This document shows, one piece after another, positions 7,175 through 14,210 of a DNA stretch of 21,145 nucleotides. The notes beneath the pieces are model-generated. The model worked only from the letters and a program-made list of their open reading frames with translations. It was not told the origin of the DNA and ran no database searches. How positions within the stretch are numbered: position 1 is the stretch's first letter; every line of letters starts with the position of its first letter. The position numbers and the translations under genes were made by a program. The stretch comes from JAAZMU01 sp964547725 (GTDB lineage: Bacteria; Patescibacteriota; Minisyncoccia; Minisyncoccales; Minisyncoccaceae), in assembly GCA_964547725.1 (NCBI GenBank), contig CAZJOO010000005.1:1-21145 (forward strand), given 5' to 3'.

Positions 7175-7292
7175 TTTGTAAATAATTTTAATAATTTGCG
7201 ATGGAAATTAGAAAAAATATAAGTTGCATGGGATATTGTTACTAAAAGTTTAATAACAAAGCCAAAATATTAAAGAAAATCCTTAGCGCCTC

Positions 7293-7321
7293 TTGATTTA
7301 TTCCAGTTTTTACAGTATATT
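7293..7321 (+). promoter_or_regulatory. Sigma-70-type promoter of the small T4SS pilin gene
   Basis: TTGATT (7293-7298), 17-base spacer, TATATT (7316-7321). The ATG of the pilin begins 8 bases after the -10, where transcription would start, and there is no ribosome binding site. A leaderless mRNA is expected. Confidence 0.65.
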
Positions 7322-7329
7322 ATTAAGTA

Positions 7330-7713
7330 ATGTCTATGTTATCAAAGAACAAAGGAATATTTCCTATTTTAATTTTCACTATTCTTTTTGGCTTTGCAAT
7401 ATTTGCACAGGCAGCAGGACTCGTTCCTTGCTCAGGACCTGATTGTAATGTTGATAGTATTTGGACATTGATTAACAATGTGATAGGAGTATTATCACCC
7501 ATAATCCTTAGTATAGCCTTTGCTTTAATAGTTTGGGCAGGAATTCTAATGATTACCGCAGGAGATGATGCAAGCAAATTCACGAAAGGAAGAAACATTA
7601 TCTTGGCCGTTGCAATAGGAATTTTAATCATTTTTATAGCAAAGTTCGCAATAATAAGTTTTGTCGGAGGACTAGGGGGAAACACCACTTGGTTTGAACA
7701 AACAATAAATTAG
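7330..7713 (+). CDS. Small T4SS-type pilin (TrbC/VirB2-like)
   Basis: 127 residues. A signal peptide (KNKGIFPILIFTILFGFAIF) ends at about FAQA|AG near residue 28. The mature protein starts GLVPCSGPDCN, a short two-Cys head I recognise from pilin-like proteins of Parcubacteria. A first membrane segment follows (about 50-76), then the cytoplasmic turn GDDASKFTKGRN, and a second segment (about 92-115). This is the two-helix hairpin layout of VirB2/TrbC pilins. No secretion genes are adjacent: downstream come tRNA-Lys (5 bases after the stop), rpsO and pnp, so it may serve a surface structure encoded elsewhere, for instance the locus at 14211 onward. The minus-strand frame across the same bases is a shadow. 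Confidence 0.8.
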   Translation: MSMLSKNKGIFPILIFTILFGFAIFAQAAGLVPCSGPDCNVDSIWTLINNVIGVLSPIILSIAFALIVWAGILMITAGDDASKFTKGRNIILAVAIGILIIFIAKFAIISFVGGLGGNTTWFEQTIN

Positions 7714-7718
7714 AGTTA

Positions 7719-7791
7719 GCCCCGTTAGCTCAGTTGGCAGAGCAGGAAGCTCTTAACTTCAAGGTCGTGGGTTCAAGTCCCTCACGGGGCA
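7719..7791 (+). tRNA. tRNA-Lys (anticodon CTT), CCA not encoded
   Basis: Acceptor GCCCCGT/ACGGGGC, D-arm GCTC/GAGC with loop AGTTGGCA, anticodon loop CTCTTAA (anticodon CTT at 7752-7754, decoding AAG), T-arm GTGGG/CCCTC with loop TTCAAGT. Two mispairs are visible: G-A at the top of the anticodon stem (7745/7761) and T-T in the T-stem (7768/7782). No CCA follows, unlike the nearby tRNA-Arg. It sits between the pilin and rpsO and is probably cut out of a common transcript. Confidence 0.9.
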
Positions 7792-7818
7792 CAGTTAAAT
7801 AATAAAAGAAATAAAATT

Positions 7819-8079
7819 ATGTTAACATCAGAAGAAAAAACACAAATAATAAAGAAATACAATATTCACGAAACAGATACTGGTTCGGCTGAAGTTCAGG
7901 TTGCCCTTTTAACAGAAGAGATTCAAAGACTTTTAGGACACTTAAAAGAGAATAAAAACGATAATCATTCAAGAAGAGGATTATTAAAGATGGTTTCAAA
8001 AAGAAGAAAGCTTCTAAAATATTTACAGTCTAATGACGAAAAGAAATATAATGAAATCGTTAAGAAACTAGGTCTATAA
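7819..8079 (+). CDS. rpsO: 30S ribosomal protein S15
   Basis: 86 residues, close to the usual 88-89. The sequence matches S15 along its length: HETDTGSAEVQVALLTEEI (residues 15-33) and the 16S-binding helix region HSRRGLLKMVSKRRKLLKYL (50-69). S15 binds the central domain of 16S rRNA early in 30S assembly. It starts at ATG 7819 without a Shine-Dalgarno sequence. The rpsO-pnp order is a classic bacterial arrangement and is kept here with only 29 bases between the genes. A preceding tRNA-Lys 27 bases upstream suggests that the rpsO 5' end is made by tRNA processing. Confidence 0.97.
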   Translation: MLTSEEKTQIIKKYNIHETDTGSAEVQVALLTEEIQRLLGHLKENKNDNHSRRGLLKMVSKRRKLLKYLQSNDEKKYNEIVKKLGL

Positions 8080-8093
8080 TATAAGGCCTTTTT

Positions 8094-8099
8094 TATAAT
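8094..8099 (+). promoter_or_regulatory. Possible -10 box for pnp
   Basis: TATAAT at 8094-8099 lies 9 bases before the pnp ATG (8109), the spacing seen at other predicted leaderless genes in this window. No convincing -35 is present, so this may be chance in AT-rich DNA. Confidence 0.3.
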
Positions 8100-8108
8100 T
8101 ATTGTAAT

Positions 8109-10229
8109 ATGGAAAGTAAAAAATTTAATTTAGAGATAGATAACAAACCTTTAACCGTTACTATTAACGATTTCGCAGAGAGAGCAAATGGCTCTGTCTT
8201 TGTTCAGTTTGGAGAGACCACTGTTTTTGCAACAGTAGTAATGGGAGAAGATGTAGAAGGAATTGATTATTTCCCCTTAAGCGTAAATTACGAAGAAAAG
8301 TTTTATGCTGGAGGGAAGATACTTGGTTCAAGATATACAAGAAGAGAAGGAAGACCTTCTGATGAGTCAGCTCTAATAGCAAGATTAATTGATAGAACTT
8401 TAAGACCTCTTTTTCCAAAAGAAATGAAAAGGGAAGTAGGGATAAACGTTACTCTTCTTTCTTGGGACGGAGAAACAGAGCCAGCCATGATTGGTATTTT
8501 TGCTTCTTCACTTGCTCTTCTTATTTCTGATATTCCTTGGAGTGGACCAGTTGCTGGAGTAAGAATCGGAGGAACAGAAGATAAGTTTATTGCTTTCCCT
8601 AATTACGAACAAAAAGAAGAAATTGATATTGTTGTTTCAGGACTAAAGGACAAAGATAATTCTGTTATCTTTAACATGTTTGAAGCTCAACTTTTTGAGA
8701 AGAAAGAAGAAGTTATTGAGAAAGCAGTTTCTTTTGCTAGTAGTTATATTGATAGATTACTAAATCTTCAAATAGAAATTCAAAAACAAGTTGGAAAAGA
8801 AAAGAAAGTTTTAAAAACAAAAGAGAGAAAAGAAGAAGTTGAGAAAGACGTTATAGATGCTTTCGGAAAAAGATTTGAAACAGAGCTTGGTAGTCATACT
8901 TTATCAAGCGAAGTTAAGTCTTACTTAAAAGAAAAATATTCAGATTCAGAATCAGTAAATTGGGGAATGAATTTCCTTGAAGACTCTATCGAAGGAGCTC
9001 TTCATTCTTTAGTTTTAGAAAAAGGAATAAGGCCAGATGGAAGAAAATTGGATGAATTGAGACACCTTGAAGCAGAAATAGATTATTTGCCAAGAGTTCA
9101 CGGTTCTGGTGTTTTTGTTAGAGGACAAACAAAAGCTTTGTCAGTTTTAACTTTAGGCGGACCTGGAGAAGAAAAGATAATAGAAGGAGTCGAATTCTCT
9201 GGCAAAAAGAGATTCATGCTTTTCTATAATTTCCCTCCTTACTCAGTAGGAGAAGCAAAACCATCAAGAGGTCCAGGAAGAAGAGAAATAGGACACGGAA
9301 GATTAGGAGAAAAAGCTTTAGAGACAATTTTACCTGATTTTGATACTTTCCCTTATACGATTAGAATAGTTTCAGAGATTTTATCTTCTAACGGTTCTTC
9401 TTCAATGGCTTCTACTTGTGCTGGATGTCTTTCTCTTATGGCCGGAGGAGTTCCAATAAAGAATATGGTTGCTGGAATTGCCATGGGTATTATTGTTGAT
9501 TTAGACCAAAGCAAGCCAATAGCTCAAAGAAAATACAAAGTTTTAACAGACATTCAAGGACCAGAAGACCATTACGGAGATATGGATTTTAAAGTTGCAG
9601 GAACCAATAAAGGAGTTTGTGTTCTTCAAATGGATGTTAAGTTCGATGGAATTACAGAACAAATGCTTAAAGAAGGTTTAGAACAAGCAAGAGTTGCAAG
9701 AATGACTATTCTTGAAACTATGAAAACAGCAATTGCGGAACCTAGAAAAGAGATGAGTCCTTTTGCTCCAAGAGTTCAAATGATTTCTATCAATCCAGAA
9801 AAAATTGGTGATGTAATTGGACCTCAAGGAAAAGTAATTAACAAGATTATTGATGAGTGTGACGTTACTATTGAAATCGAAGAAGATGGAAAAGTATACA
9901 TTACTTCTAAGAATAAAGAAGGAATGGAAAAAGCCATTAAATCAATCGAAGCGCTAACAGAAGAAGTAAAACCAGGAACAATATACTCTGGAACAGTAAC
10001 CAAGATTTTAGACTTTGGAGCAATCGTTGAGATTCTTCCAGGGAAAGAAGGAATGGTTCATATTTCTGAACTAGACAACAAAAGAGTTGCAAAAGTTACA
10101 GATATTGTTAAAATAGGAGATAGGATCCAAGTAAAAGTAATTTCACTAGGAGACCAAGGAAAAATAAGCCTTTCACTAAAACAAGCAAATAATGGACAAC
10201 CATCCAGGACCACAGGTCCAAACAATTGA
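8109..10229 (+). CDS. pnp: Polyribonucleotide nucleotidyltransferase (PNPase)
   Basis: 706 residues, normal length. It degrades RNA 3' to 5' with phosphate as a trimeric ring. Domains in order: first RNase PH fold (about 1-210), an all-helical linker (210-300), second RNase PH fold (about 300-535) with the phosphate-site SRGPGRREIGHG and the conserved catalytic region DIQGPEDHYGDMDFKVAGT, a KH domain (about 553-615, IGPQGKVINKII) and an S1 domain (about 620-690, GTVTKILDFGAIVEILPGKEGMVH). All domains look intact. It is downstream of rpsO as in most bacteria. No ribosome binding site is seen before the ATG. PNPase often controls its own leader RNA, but the 29-base gap here leaves no room for the hairpin known from Escherichia coli. 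Confidence 0.98.
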   Translation: MESKKFNLEIDNKPLTVTINDFAERANGSVFVQFGETTVFATVVMGEDVEGIDYFPLSVNYEEKFYAGGKILGSRYTRREGRPSDESALIARLIDRTLRPLFPKEMKREVGINVTLLSWDGETEPAMIGIFASSLALLISDIPWSGPVAGVRIGGTEDKFIAFPNYEQKEEIDIVVSGLKDKDNSVIFNMFEAQLFEKKEEVIEKAVSFASSYIDRLLNLQIEIQKQVGKEKKVLKTKERKEEVEKDVIDAFGKRFETELGSHTLSSEVKSYLKEKYSDSESVNWGMNFLEDSIEGALHSLVLEKGIRPDGRKLDELRHLEAEIDYLPRVHGSGVFVRGQTKALSVLTLGGPGEEKIIEGVEFSGKKRFMLFYNFPPYSVGEAKPSRGPGRREIGHGRLGEKALETILPDFDTFPYTIRIVSEILSSNGSSSMASTCAGCLSLMAGGVPIKNMVAGIAMGIIVDLDQSKPIAQRKYKVLTDIQGPEDHYGDMDFKVAGTNKGVCVLQMDVKFDGITEQMLKEGLEQARVARMTILETMKTAIAEPRKEMSPFAPRVQMISINPEKIGDVIGPQGKVINKIIDECDVTIEIEEDGKVYITSKNKEGMEKAIKSIEALTEEVKPGTIYSGTVTKILDFGAIVEILPGKEGMVHISELDNKRVAKVTDIVKIGDRIQVKVISLGDQGKISLSLKQANNGQPSRTTGPNN

Positions 10230-10269
10230 TTCGGGAGAAATTTTATTCGATAGGACCGCTATTAGAACT

Positions 10270-11676
10270 ATGGCGAAGGATATAATAATTCTTCAAGAAA
10301 CTACTACTTCAGAAAAAAAAGAAGCCTTTTTGGTTAATGGAAAAAATGAAACAGAGCTTAAAAAAGTAGAGTTTGCTCCTATAGAAAAAAAAGAGGACCA
10401 AACAATCTCAAAGCAAAAAGAAAGAATATCCTCCCTTATCAATTCTTTAGATTCAATGCTTCAGAAAGAAGGTGATGATGTTCTTAAAAATGAAATCAAT
10501 GTTTCAGAAGACAAGGAAAAGGAGAACGAAGTAACGGTAAAAACAAATCAAAAAGAAGCAGCCGAGAAAACTCTTGAGATATTAGAGAAGTCTTTGAAAG
10601 AAGAATCTGTTGCAGAAAAAATAGAGGCAGAGATTGCTCCTACTCCAACAATAGAAGAGATTAAAACAGAGCCGGTGGAAGAAGTTAAATTGCCCGAAGA
10701 AGAAAAAGAGGTAGAGATTGTTCTTGTTCCAAAAAAAGAAGAAGTTAAAAAGACGGAAGCAGAGATTACTCCTACTCCAACAATAGAAGAGATTAAACCA
10801 GAACCAGTAGAAGAAGTAGAGGAAGTACCAGCAGAAAAGACTGCAGAAGAAAAAATAATAGATATTGAAAAAGAAATCGCAGAAGTAGAGAAAAATAAGA
10901 TTGAAGTAGAAAAAAGTATTCTTCCTTTTCAAAAAAATATAGAAGTAGCTCTTTTGGGCTTAGAAAAGATAAAAGAAGAAATTAAGAACTTAAGGAAAGA
11001 AGAATCTGTTATTGATAAGGAAAAGAGTGAACTAGAAGAAAAAGAAAGAGCTTCGAATGAAGAAGATAAAAGAGTTATAGAAAAGCAAAGATGGAAGATT
11101 GAAAAAGAAAGAGACTCTATTGAAAAAGAAAGATATGCCAAGGAAGATGAGTTTAGGTCAGTAAAGCTTCAATTAAAAGAAATTGAGCTTAAATCGAACG
11201 ACTTGAAAGAAAAAATATCTCAATTAAACAAGCAGAAGGAAGATTTTGAAAAACAAAAAAACAATATTTTGCTCTTAGAAGAAAAACAATCTTTAGTTGG
11301 AAAGATTTGTAAGCTAAGCGTTTCACACGAGGAAACAAAAAGTGATTTATTTAAGAGCAACGAAGAAAGAGATTTAGCGAGCAAGAAATTTGAAGAAATA
11401 GTTGCTTTAGAAAGAGCGGTTGAAGAAGAAATAAAGAATCTTGAAAAACAAGGTTTGGAAACAGAAGAAGTTCCTGAAAAGAGAAGGATAGAGGAAGACA
11501 GAAGAGTGAAAGAAGTCCAAAGAAGAGATTTAGAAAAACAAAGATGGGGGATAGAAGACGAAATAAAGAAGATTAAAGAAAGAAGGCAGAAGACAAAGGA
11601 AAATTACACTAAGTTAACTGCGCAGAAAGAAGACTTAGAGAAAAGGATTAAAGAAATAGAAAATCAAATTGCATGA
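10270..11676 (+). CDS. Lys/Glu-rich coiled-coil protein of unknown function
   Basis: 468 residues from ATG 10270. The frame is also open from ATG 10192, but that start would overlap pnp by 38 bases and add a stretch unlike the rest, so I prefer 10270; neither start has a clear ribosome binding site. Residues up to about 200 are an extended acidic region rich in Glu, Lys and Pro, with a 44-codon tandem repeat built around PTPTIEEIK. From about 200 to the end the protein is almost pure heptad-like coiled coil (ERKEEIEK-type composition, RWKIEKER and RWGIEDEI recurring). No signal peptide, membrane segment or catalytic motif is seen, so it is probably a cytoplasmic structural or scaffold protein. 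Its stop overlaps the next small gene. Confidence 0.75.
   Translation: MAKDIIILQETTTSEKKEAFLVNGKNETELKKVEFAPIEKKEDQTISKQKERISSLINSLDSMLQKEGDDVLKNEINVSEDKEKENEVTVKTNQKEAAEKTLEILEKSLKEESVAEKIEAEIAPTPTIEEIKTEPVEEVKLPEEEKEVEIVLVPKKEEVKKTEAEITPTPTIEEIKPEPVEEVEEVPAEKTAEEKIIDIEKEIAEVEKNKIEVEKSILPFQKNIEVALLGLEKIKEEIKNLRKEESVIDKEKSELEEKERASNEEDKRVIEKQRWKIEKERDSIEKERYAKEDEFRSVKLQLKEIELKSNDLKEKISQLNKQKEDFEKQKNNILLLEEKQSLVGKICKLSVSHEETKSDLFKSNEERDLASKKFEEIVALERAVEEEIKNLEKQGLETEEVPEKRRIEEDRRVKEVQRRDLEKQRWGIEDEIKKIKERRQKTKENYTKLTAQKEDLEKRIKEIENQIA
10624..10821 (+). repeat. In-frame direct repeat in the coiled-coil gene
   Basis: Two ~65-base copies start at 10624 and 10756, exactly 132 bases (44 codons) apart. 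The run of bases 10637-10665 recurs unchanged at 10769-10797. Each copy encodes AEI-PTPTIEEIK-EPVEEV. The spacing keeps the frame, so repeat number could vary without breaking the gene. Confidence 0.85.
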
Positions 11677-11783
11677 AAAAACCATCAACATTTTCTAAAA
11701 TAATGATAAGACTTTTTTGGGCACTCATCTTTATCGCCCTTATTTTAGCTATAGCTTCGTTAATTAGATTAATAATTTTATAA
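11673..11783 (+). CDS. 36-residue single-span membrane microprotein
   Basis: ATG 11673 overlaps the stop of the coiled-coil gene (ATGA) and the frame ends with TAA at 11781-11783, 4 bases before the next ATG. The product begins MKKPSTFSKIMIRL and continues as one uninterrupted hydrophobic helix (about residues 14-36) ending in LIRLIIL, with basic residues at the N-terminal side, so the N-terminus is predicted inside. I do not recognise a family. The stop-start overlap and tight spacing on both sides argue that it is really translated, by coupling. It is short enough to be missed by most gene callers. It might be a membrane anchor partner of the coiled-coil protein; this is inference. Confidence 0.6.
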   Translation: MKKPSTFSKIMIRLFWALIFIALILAIASLIRLIIL

Positions 11784-11787
11784 AAGT

Positions 11788-12156
11788 ATGTTTGAACAAG
11801 ACTTTATAGATATTCAGAAAAATAGATTAGTAAAAGAAAAAGAAGACTTAGAAAAAACTCTTTTAAATTTTGCTTCTAAAAAAGAAGGAAGTGAAGATAA
11901 TTGGGAAACTAAGTATCCTGACATAGATCCTGATGAACGAGATCCTGAAGATTCTGCTGACGAAGTAGAGGAATTTACAGACCTTTTGCCTCAAGAATAT
12001 GCTTTAGAAATAAGATTGAAGAACATTAATGACGCTTTAGAGAAAATAGAAGAAGGAACATATGGAATCTGCGATAATTGCAAAAAACCAATTTCTAAAG
12101 AAAGGCTTGAAGCAAACCCTTCAGCTAAAAAATGTATCGAGTGTATCGATTTATAA
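11788..12156 (+). CDS. TraR/DksA-type C4 zinc-finger protein
   Basis: 122 residues. The C-terminus has a four-cysteine zinc site, CDNC (95-98) and CIEC (116-119), in the arrangement of DksA/TraR proteins. The N-terminal half is helical, with a charged loop DIDPDERDPEDSADEVEE (45-62) in the middle that corresponds to the acidic coiled-coil tip which DksA pushes into the RNA polymerase secondary channel. DksA-type proteins modulate transcription initiation, often with ppGpp. It is the last gene of the rpsO-pnp transcript, ending in the bidirectional terminator 3 bases downstream. No ribosome binding site is visible, and translation may be coupled to the microprotein upstream. Confidence 0.85.
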   Translation: MFEQDFIDIQKNRLVKEKEDLEKTLLNFASKKEGSEDNWETKYPDIDPDERDPEDSADEVEEFTDLLPQEYALEIRLKNINDALEKIEEGTYGICDNCKKPISKERLEANPSAKKCIECIDL

Positions 12157-12159
12157 ATA

Positions 12160-12189
12160 AAAAACAGCCTTAATTAATAGGCTGTTTTT
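12160..12189. terminator. Bidirectional terminator between convergent genes
   Basis: AAAAACAGCCT (12160-12170), 8-base loop, AGGCTGTTTTT (12179-12189): a perfect 11-bp stem with a T-run on either strand. It separates the DksA-like gene (plus) from the M23 peptidase gene (minus). Confidence 0.92.
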
Positions 12190-12191
12190 GT

Positions 12192-13214
12192 TTAGTAAGA
12201 AACTTTTGCTCCGATTCTATAGTTTGCAAGTGGGTTTGTAGTTCCTCTTACATCAAAGTGTAAGTGAGAACCATCTCCTCCAAGAGAAATAACAAGACCT
12301 GTATTTCCCATATATCCTATTATTTCTCCTTGAGCGACTTGTTCTCCTGGAACTACTGTCCAATAAGACAAGTGTCCGTAATAAGTAACGACTCCATTTG
12401 GATGCAAGATAGTAACGTAATTACCTGATGGCCAAGCGTATTTTGCTTTTTGAACAGTTCCGGCAGCAGCAGCTACAATAGGAGTTCCTTTTTTATTGGC
12501 AATATCAATAGCGTTATAATAATGAAGTCCATTAGTGATTGTTCCAATTGTTGGAGATATGAAGTAATTAGAAGCAATGCTAGTATATCCGCCTTGAGTA
12601 TTTGTTGAAGGAGTTACTACTTTAGGCATTTTGCCATTAGGAATAAATAGAATATCTCCGATATAGATATCATTAGAATCAGTAAGTTCGTTAAAGGAAA
12701 TAATTTCTTCAGAAGTTGATTGATACTTTTTGGCTAAAGAAGAAATGGTATCTCCTTTTTCTACCATATGAAGAAGTCCTTCGGTTGGTAAAATAATTAG
12801 TTTTTGATTTGGTTTAATAACAGTACTTTTGCTAATTTCATTAGCAAGAAGAATTGTTGCGATAGAAATGTTATATTTTTCAGCAATACTTGAGATAGTT
12901 TCTCCTTCTTTTACGGTATGATAAATAATATCTTTTTTAAGGCTTTCTTCATTGCTCTCAGTAAAGATAGACCCCAAACTTACACTGTTGAAAAATAGAG
13001 TAGAACTAGCAGAAGAAAGAGTAATTCCATTCTCAATATTCATATTCTCAACAACGGCCATCATCTCTGGTTCCAGACTAACAAAAATTCTCTCAGGAGA
13101 TATAATTACCTCGTTGCTGTTTAAATTAAACACAGTGCAATTAACAACAATTAAAGTTGCTAATAAAAATAATATCCTTTTTCGGTGAAGAAACTTGTAT
13201 ATTTTTCCCTTCAT
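12192..13214 (-). CDS. Exported LysM-LysM-M23 peptidoglycan hydrolase
   Basis: 340 residues. A basic N-terminus and hydrophobic segment (RKRILFLLATLIVVNCTVF, 11-29) give a signal anchor. Two LysM domains (about 97-143 and 148-193; VKEGETISSIAEKYNIS and VEKGDTISSLAKKYQS) bind glycan chains. The C-terminal M23 metallopeptidase domain (about 225-335) has H231 and D237 in GLHYYNAIDIA, H281 in YYGHLS, and H317/H319 in SHLHFD. The first zinc motif has H-x5-D instead of the H-x3-D of LytM, a variant I recognise from other Patescibacterial members, so activity is likely. It would cut cross-bridges in its own wall or a host wall. It has a clear Shine-Dalgarno AGAGGT 6 bases before ATG, partly within a hairpin, and a 70-base leader. 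Confidence 0.93.
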   Translation of the reverse strand: MKGKIYKFLHRKRILFLLATLIVVNCTVFNLNSNEVIISPERIFVSLEPEMMAVVENMNIENGITLSSASSTLFFNSVSLGSIFTESNEESLKKDIIYHTVKEGETISSIAEKYNISIATILLANEISKSTVIKPNQKLIILPTEGLLHMVEKGDTISSLAKKYQSTSEEIISFNELTDSNDIYIGDILFIPNGKMPKVVTPSTNTQGGYTSIASNYFISPTIGTITNGLHYYNAIDIANKKGTPIVAAAAGTVQKAKYAWPSGNYVTILHPNGVVTYYGHLSYWTVVPGEQVAQGEIIGYMGNTGLVISLGGDGSHLHFDVRGTTNPLANYRIGAKVSY

Positions 13215-13221
13215 TCTTTTA

Positions 13222-13237
13222 CCTCTTTTGAAAGAGG
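13222..13237 (-). promoter_or_regulatory. Inverted repeat overlapping the ribosome binding site of the M23 gene
   Basis: On the minus strand CCTCTTT and AAAGAGG flank two bases; at least six pairs with a four-base loop can form. The 3' arm contains AGAGG, the Shine-Dalgarno core for the M23 gene, so the hairpin would hide it. No known riboswitch class is recognised. Confidence 0.5.
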
Positions 13238-13291
13238 GCGAATCGTCTTTGGTACTAATATTCTTGTTACTTAATAATAATTAATAACTTA

Positions 13292-13321
13292 ATTTTAGCA
13301 GTTTTTATTCAAAAAAGTCAA
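13292..13321 (-). promoter_or_regulatory. Promoter of the LysM/M23 gene
   Basis: On the minus strand TTGACT (13321-13316), 18-base spacer, extended -10 TGC-TAAAAT (13300-13292). Start of transcription near 13285 gives a leader of about 70 bases, much longer than for other genes here. Confidence 0.65.
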
Positions 13322-13341
13322 GTAAAATAATGGTCTTTAGC

Positions 13342-13371
13342 TTGTTTTTATCTCCCTAGCCATGCTATAGT
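13342..13371 (+). promoter_or_regulatory. Promoter of rsmA
   Basis: TTGTTT (13342-13347), 18-base spacer, extended -10 TGC-TATAGT (13363-13371). The rsmA ATG at 13384 lies 12 bases after the -10, leaving a leader of only a few bases and no ribosome binding site. Confidence 0.6.
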
Positions 13372-13383
13372 TTATTTAACAAT

Positions 13384-14178
13384 ATGAGCAACTTAGAAGA
13401 AATCAAAAACATTTTACAAAAGTATGAAATTCATCCCAAAAAAACTTTGGGACAAAATTTTTTAATTGACCAAAACATTATTGATAAGATAATAAAAAGT
13501 GCGGAAATAAAAAAAGGAGAAAAGATTTTAGAGATAGGACCTGGCTTAGGATTGATTACAAAAGAACTCGATAAGTACTCTGATAGTGTTCTAGCTATAG
13601 AGAAAGACACACTTTTTACAAAGATTTTAAAAGGTTTTGGATTTAAAAATACGGAAATTATAGAAGACGATATTTTAAAGTATATTAAAAAAAATGATAT
13701 TTCGGACAAGAAAATTATTGCTAATATTCCCTATTACTTAACTTCTAATTTAATTAGAAATTTGCTTGAAAGTTCCAATCAACCTAAAGAAATGTTTCTT
13801 GTTATGCAAAAAGAAGTTGCAAAAAGAATCTGTGAAGACGAAGGGAACATTCTTTCTATGTCAGTGAAGTATTATGCTAAGCCAAAGGTTTGTTTTTACA
13901 TTTCTAAAAACTCTTTTTGGCCTAGTCCTAAAGTAGATAGTGCTTTGATTAGAATAATTCCTAGCAAAAAATATGAAGAAATAGACAAGTTTTTTTTCAA
14001 GGTTATTAAAGCAGGATTTTCTTCTCCAAGAAAGAAACTGATAAACAATTTGCAAGCACTTGAAATAGAAAAAGATGTTTTAGAAAAAGCTTTTATGGAA
14101 AGTAATCTTTCTTTAGGGATTAGGGCAGAAAAATTATCTCTTGAAGAATGGATTAAATTAAGAGATTTTTTAAATTGA
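13384..14178 (+). CDS. rsmA: 16S rRNA dimethyladenosine transferase RsmA (KsgA)
   Basis: 264 residues, typical length. It dimethylates two adjacent adenosines in the 3' helix of 16S rRNA (A1518 and A1519 in E. coli numbering) using S-adenosylmethionine. Motifs: GQNFLIDQNIIDKI (23-36), the SAM-binding LEIGPGLGLITKEL (49-62), AIEKD (71-75), DDILK (95-99) and the catalytic NIPYYLTSNLI (114-124), where NIPY places the target adenine. The C-terminal part contains FWPSPKVDSALIRI, typical of the family. It is expressed from its own promoter, divergent from the M23 gene, and ends 32 bases before the large secreted protein, which has its own promoter. Nothing is unusual about it. Confidence 0.97.
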   Translation: MSNLEEIKNILQKYEIHPKKTLGQNFLIDQNIIDKIIKSAEIKKGEKILEIGPGLGLITKELDKYSDSVLAIEKDTLFTKILKGFGFKNTEIIEDDILKYIKKNDISDKKIIANIPYYLTSNLIRNLLESSNQPKEMFLVMQKEVAKRICEDEGNILSMSVKYYAKPKVCFYISKNSFWPSPKVDSALIRIIPSKKYEEIDKFFFKVIKAGFSSPRKKLINNLQALEIEKDVLEKAFMESNLSLGIRAEKLSLEEWIKLRDFLN

Positions 14179-14203
14179 TAAATATATTAGATTAAGTTAT
14201 AAT
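14175..14203 (+). promoter_or_regulatory. Promoter of the large Cys-rich protein gene
   Basis: TTGATA (14175-14180), 17-base spacer, perfect TATAAT (14198-14203). The ATG at 14211 is 8 bases downstream of the end of the -10, which is where transcription should start, and there is no Shine-Dalgarno. This is the clearest predicted leaderless promoter in the window. Confidence 0.75.
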
Positions 14204-14210
14204 CTAGATA

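Noticed and set aside
7323..7688. 121-codon minus-strand frame over the small pilin
   Set aside because: The plus-strand pilin has a signal peptide, two membrane helices and a promoter; the antisense frame has none of these.
8082..8093. AAGGCCTT followed by Ts between rpsO and pnp as a terminator
   Set aside because: The palindrome has no loop, so it cannot form a hairpin in RNA, and rpsO and pnp are usually co-transcribed.
10192..10269. Upstream start for the coiled-coil gene overlapping pnp
   Set aside because: A 38-base overlap, no ribosome site, and the added residues differ in composition from the protein. It is kept only as an alternative.
10582..10932. 116-codon minus-strand frame full of Phe, Tyr and Leu
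   Set aside because: Mirror image of the Lys/Glu-rich coiled-coil gene; no promoter or ribosome site.
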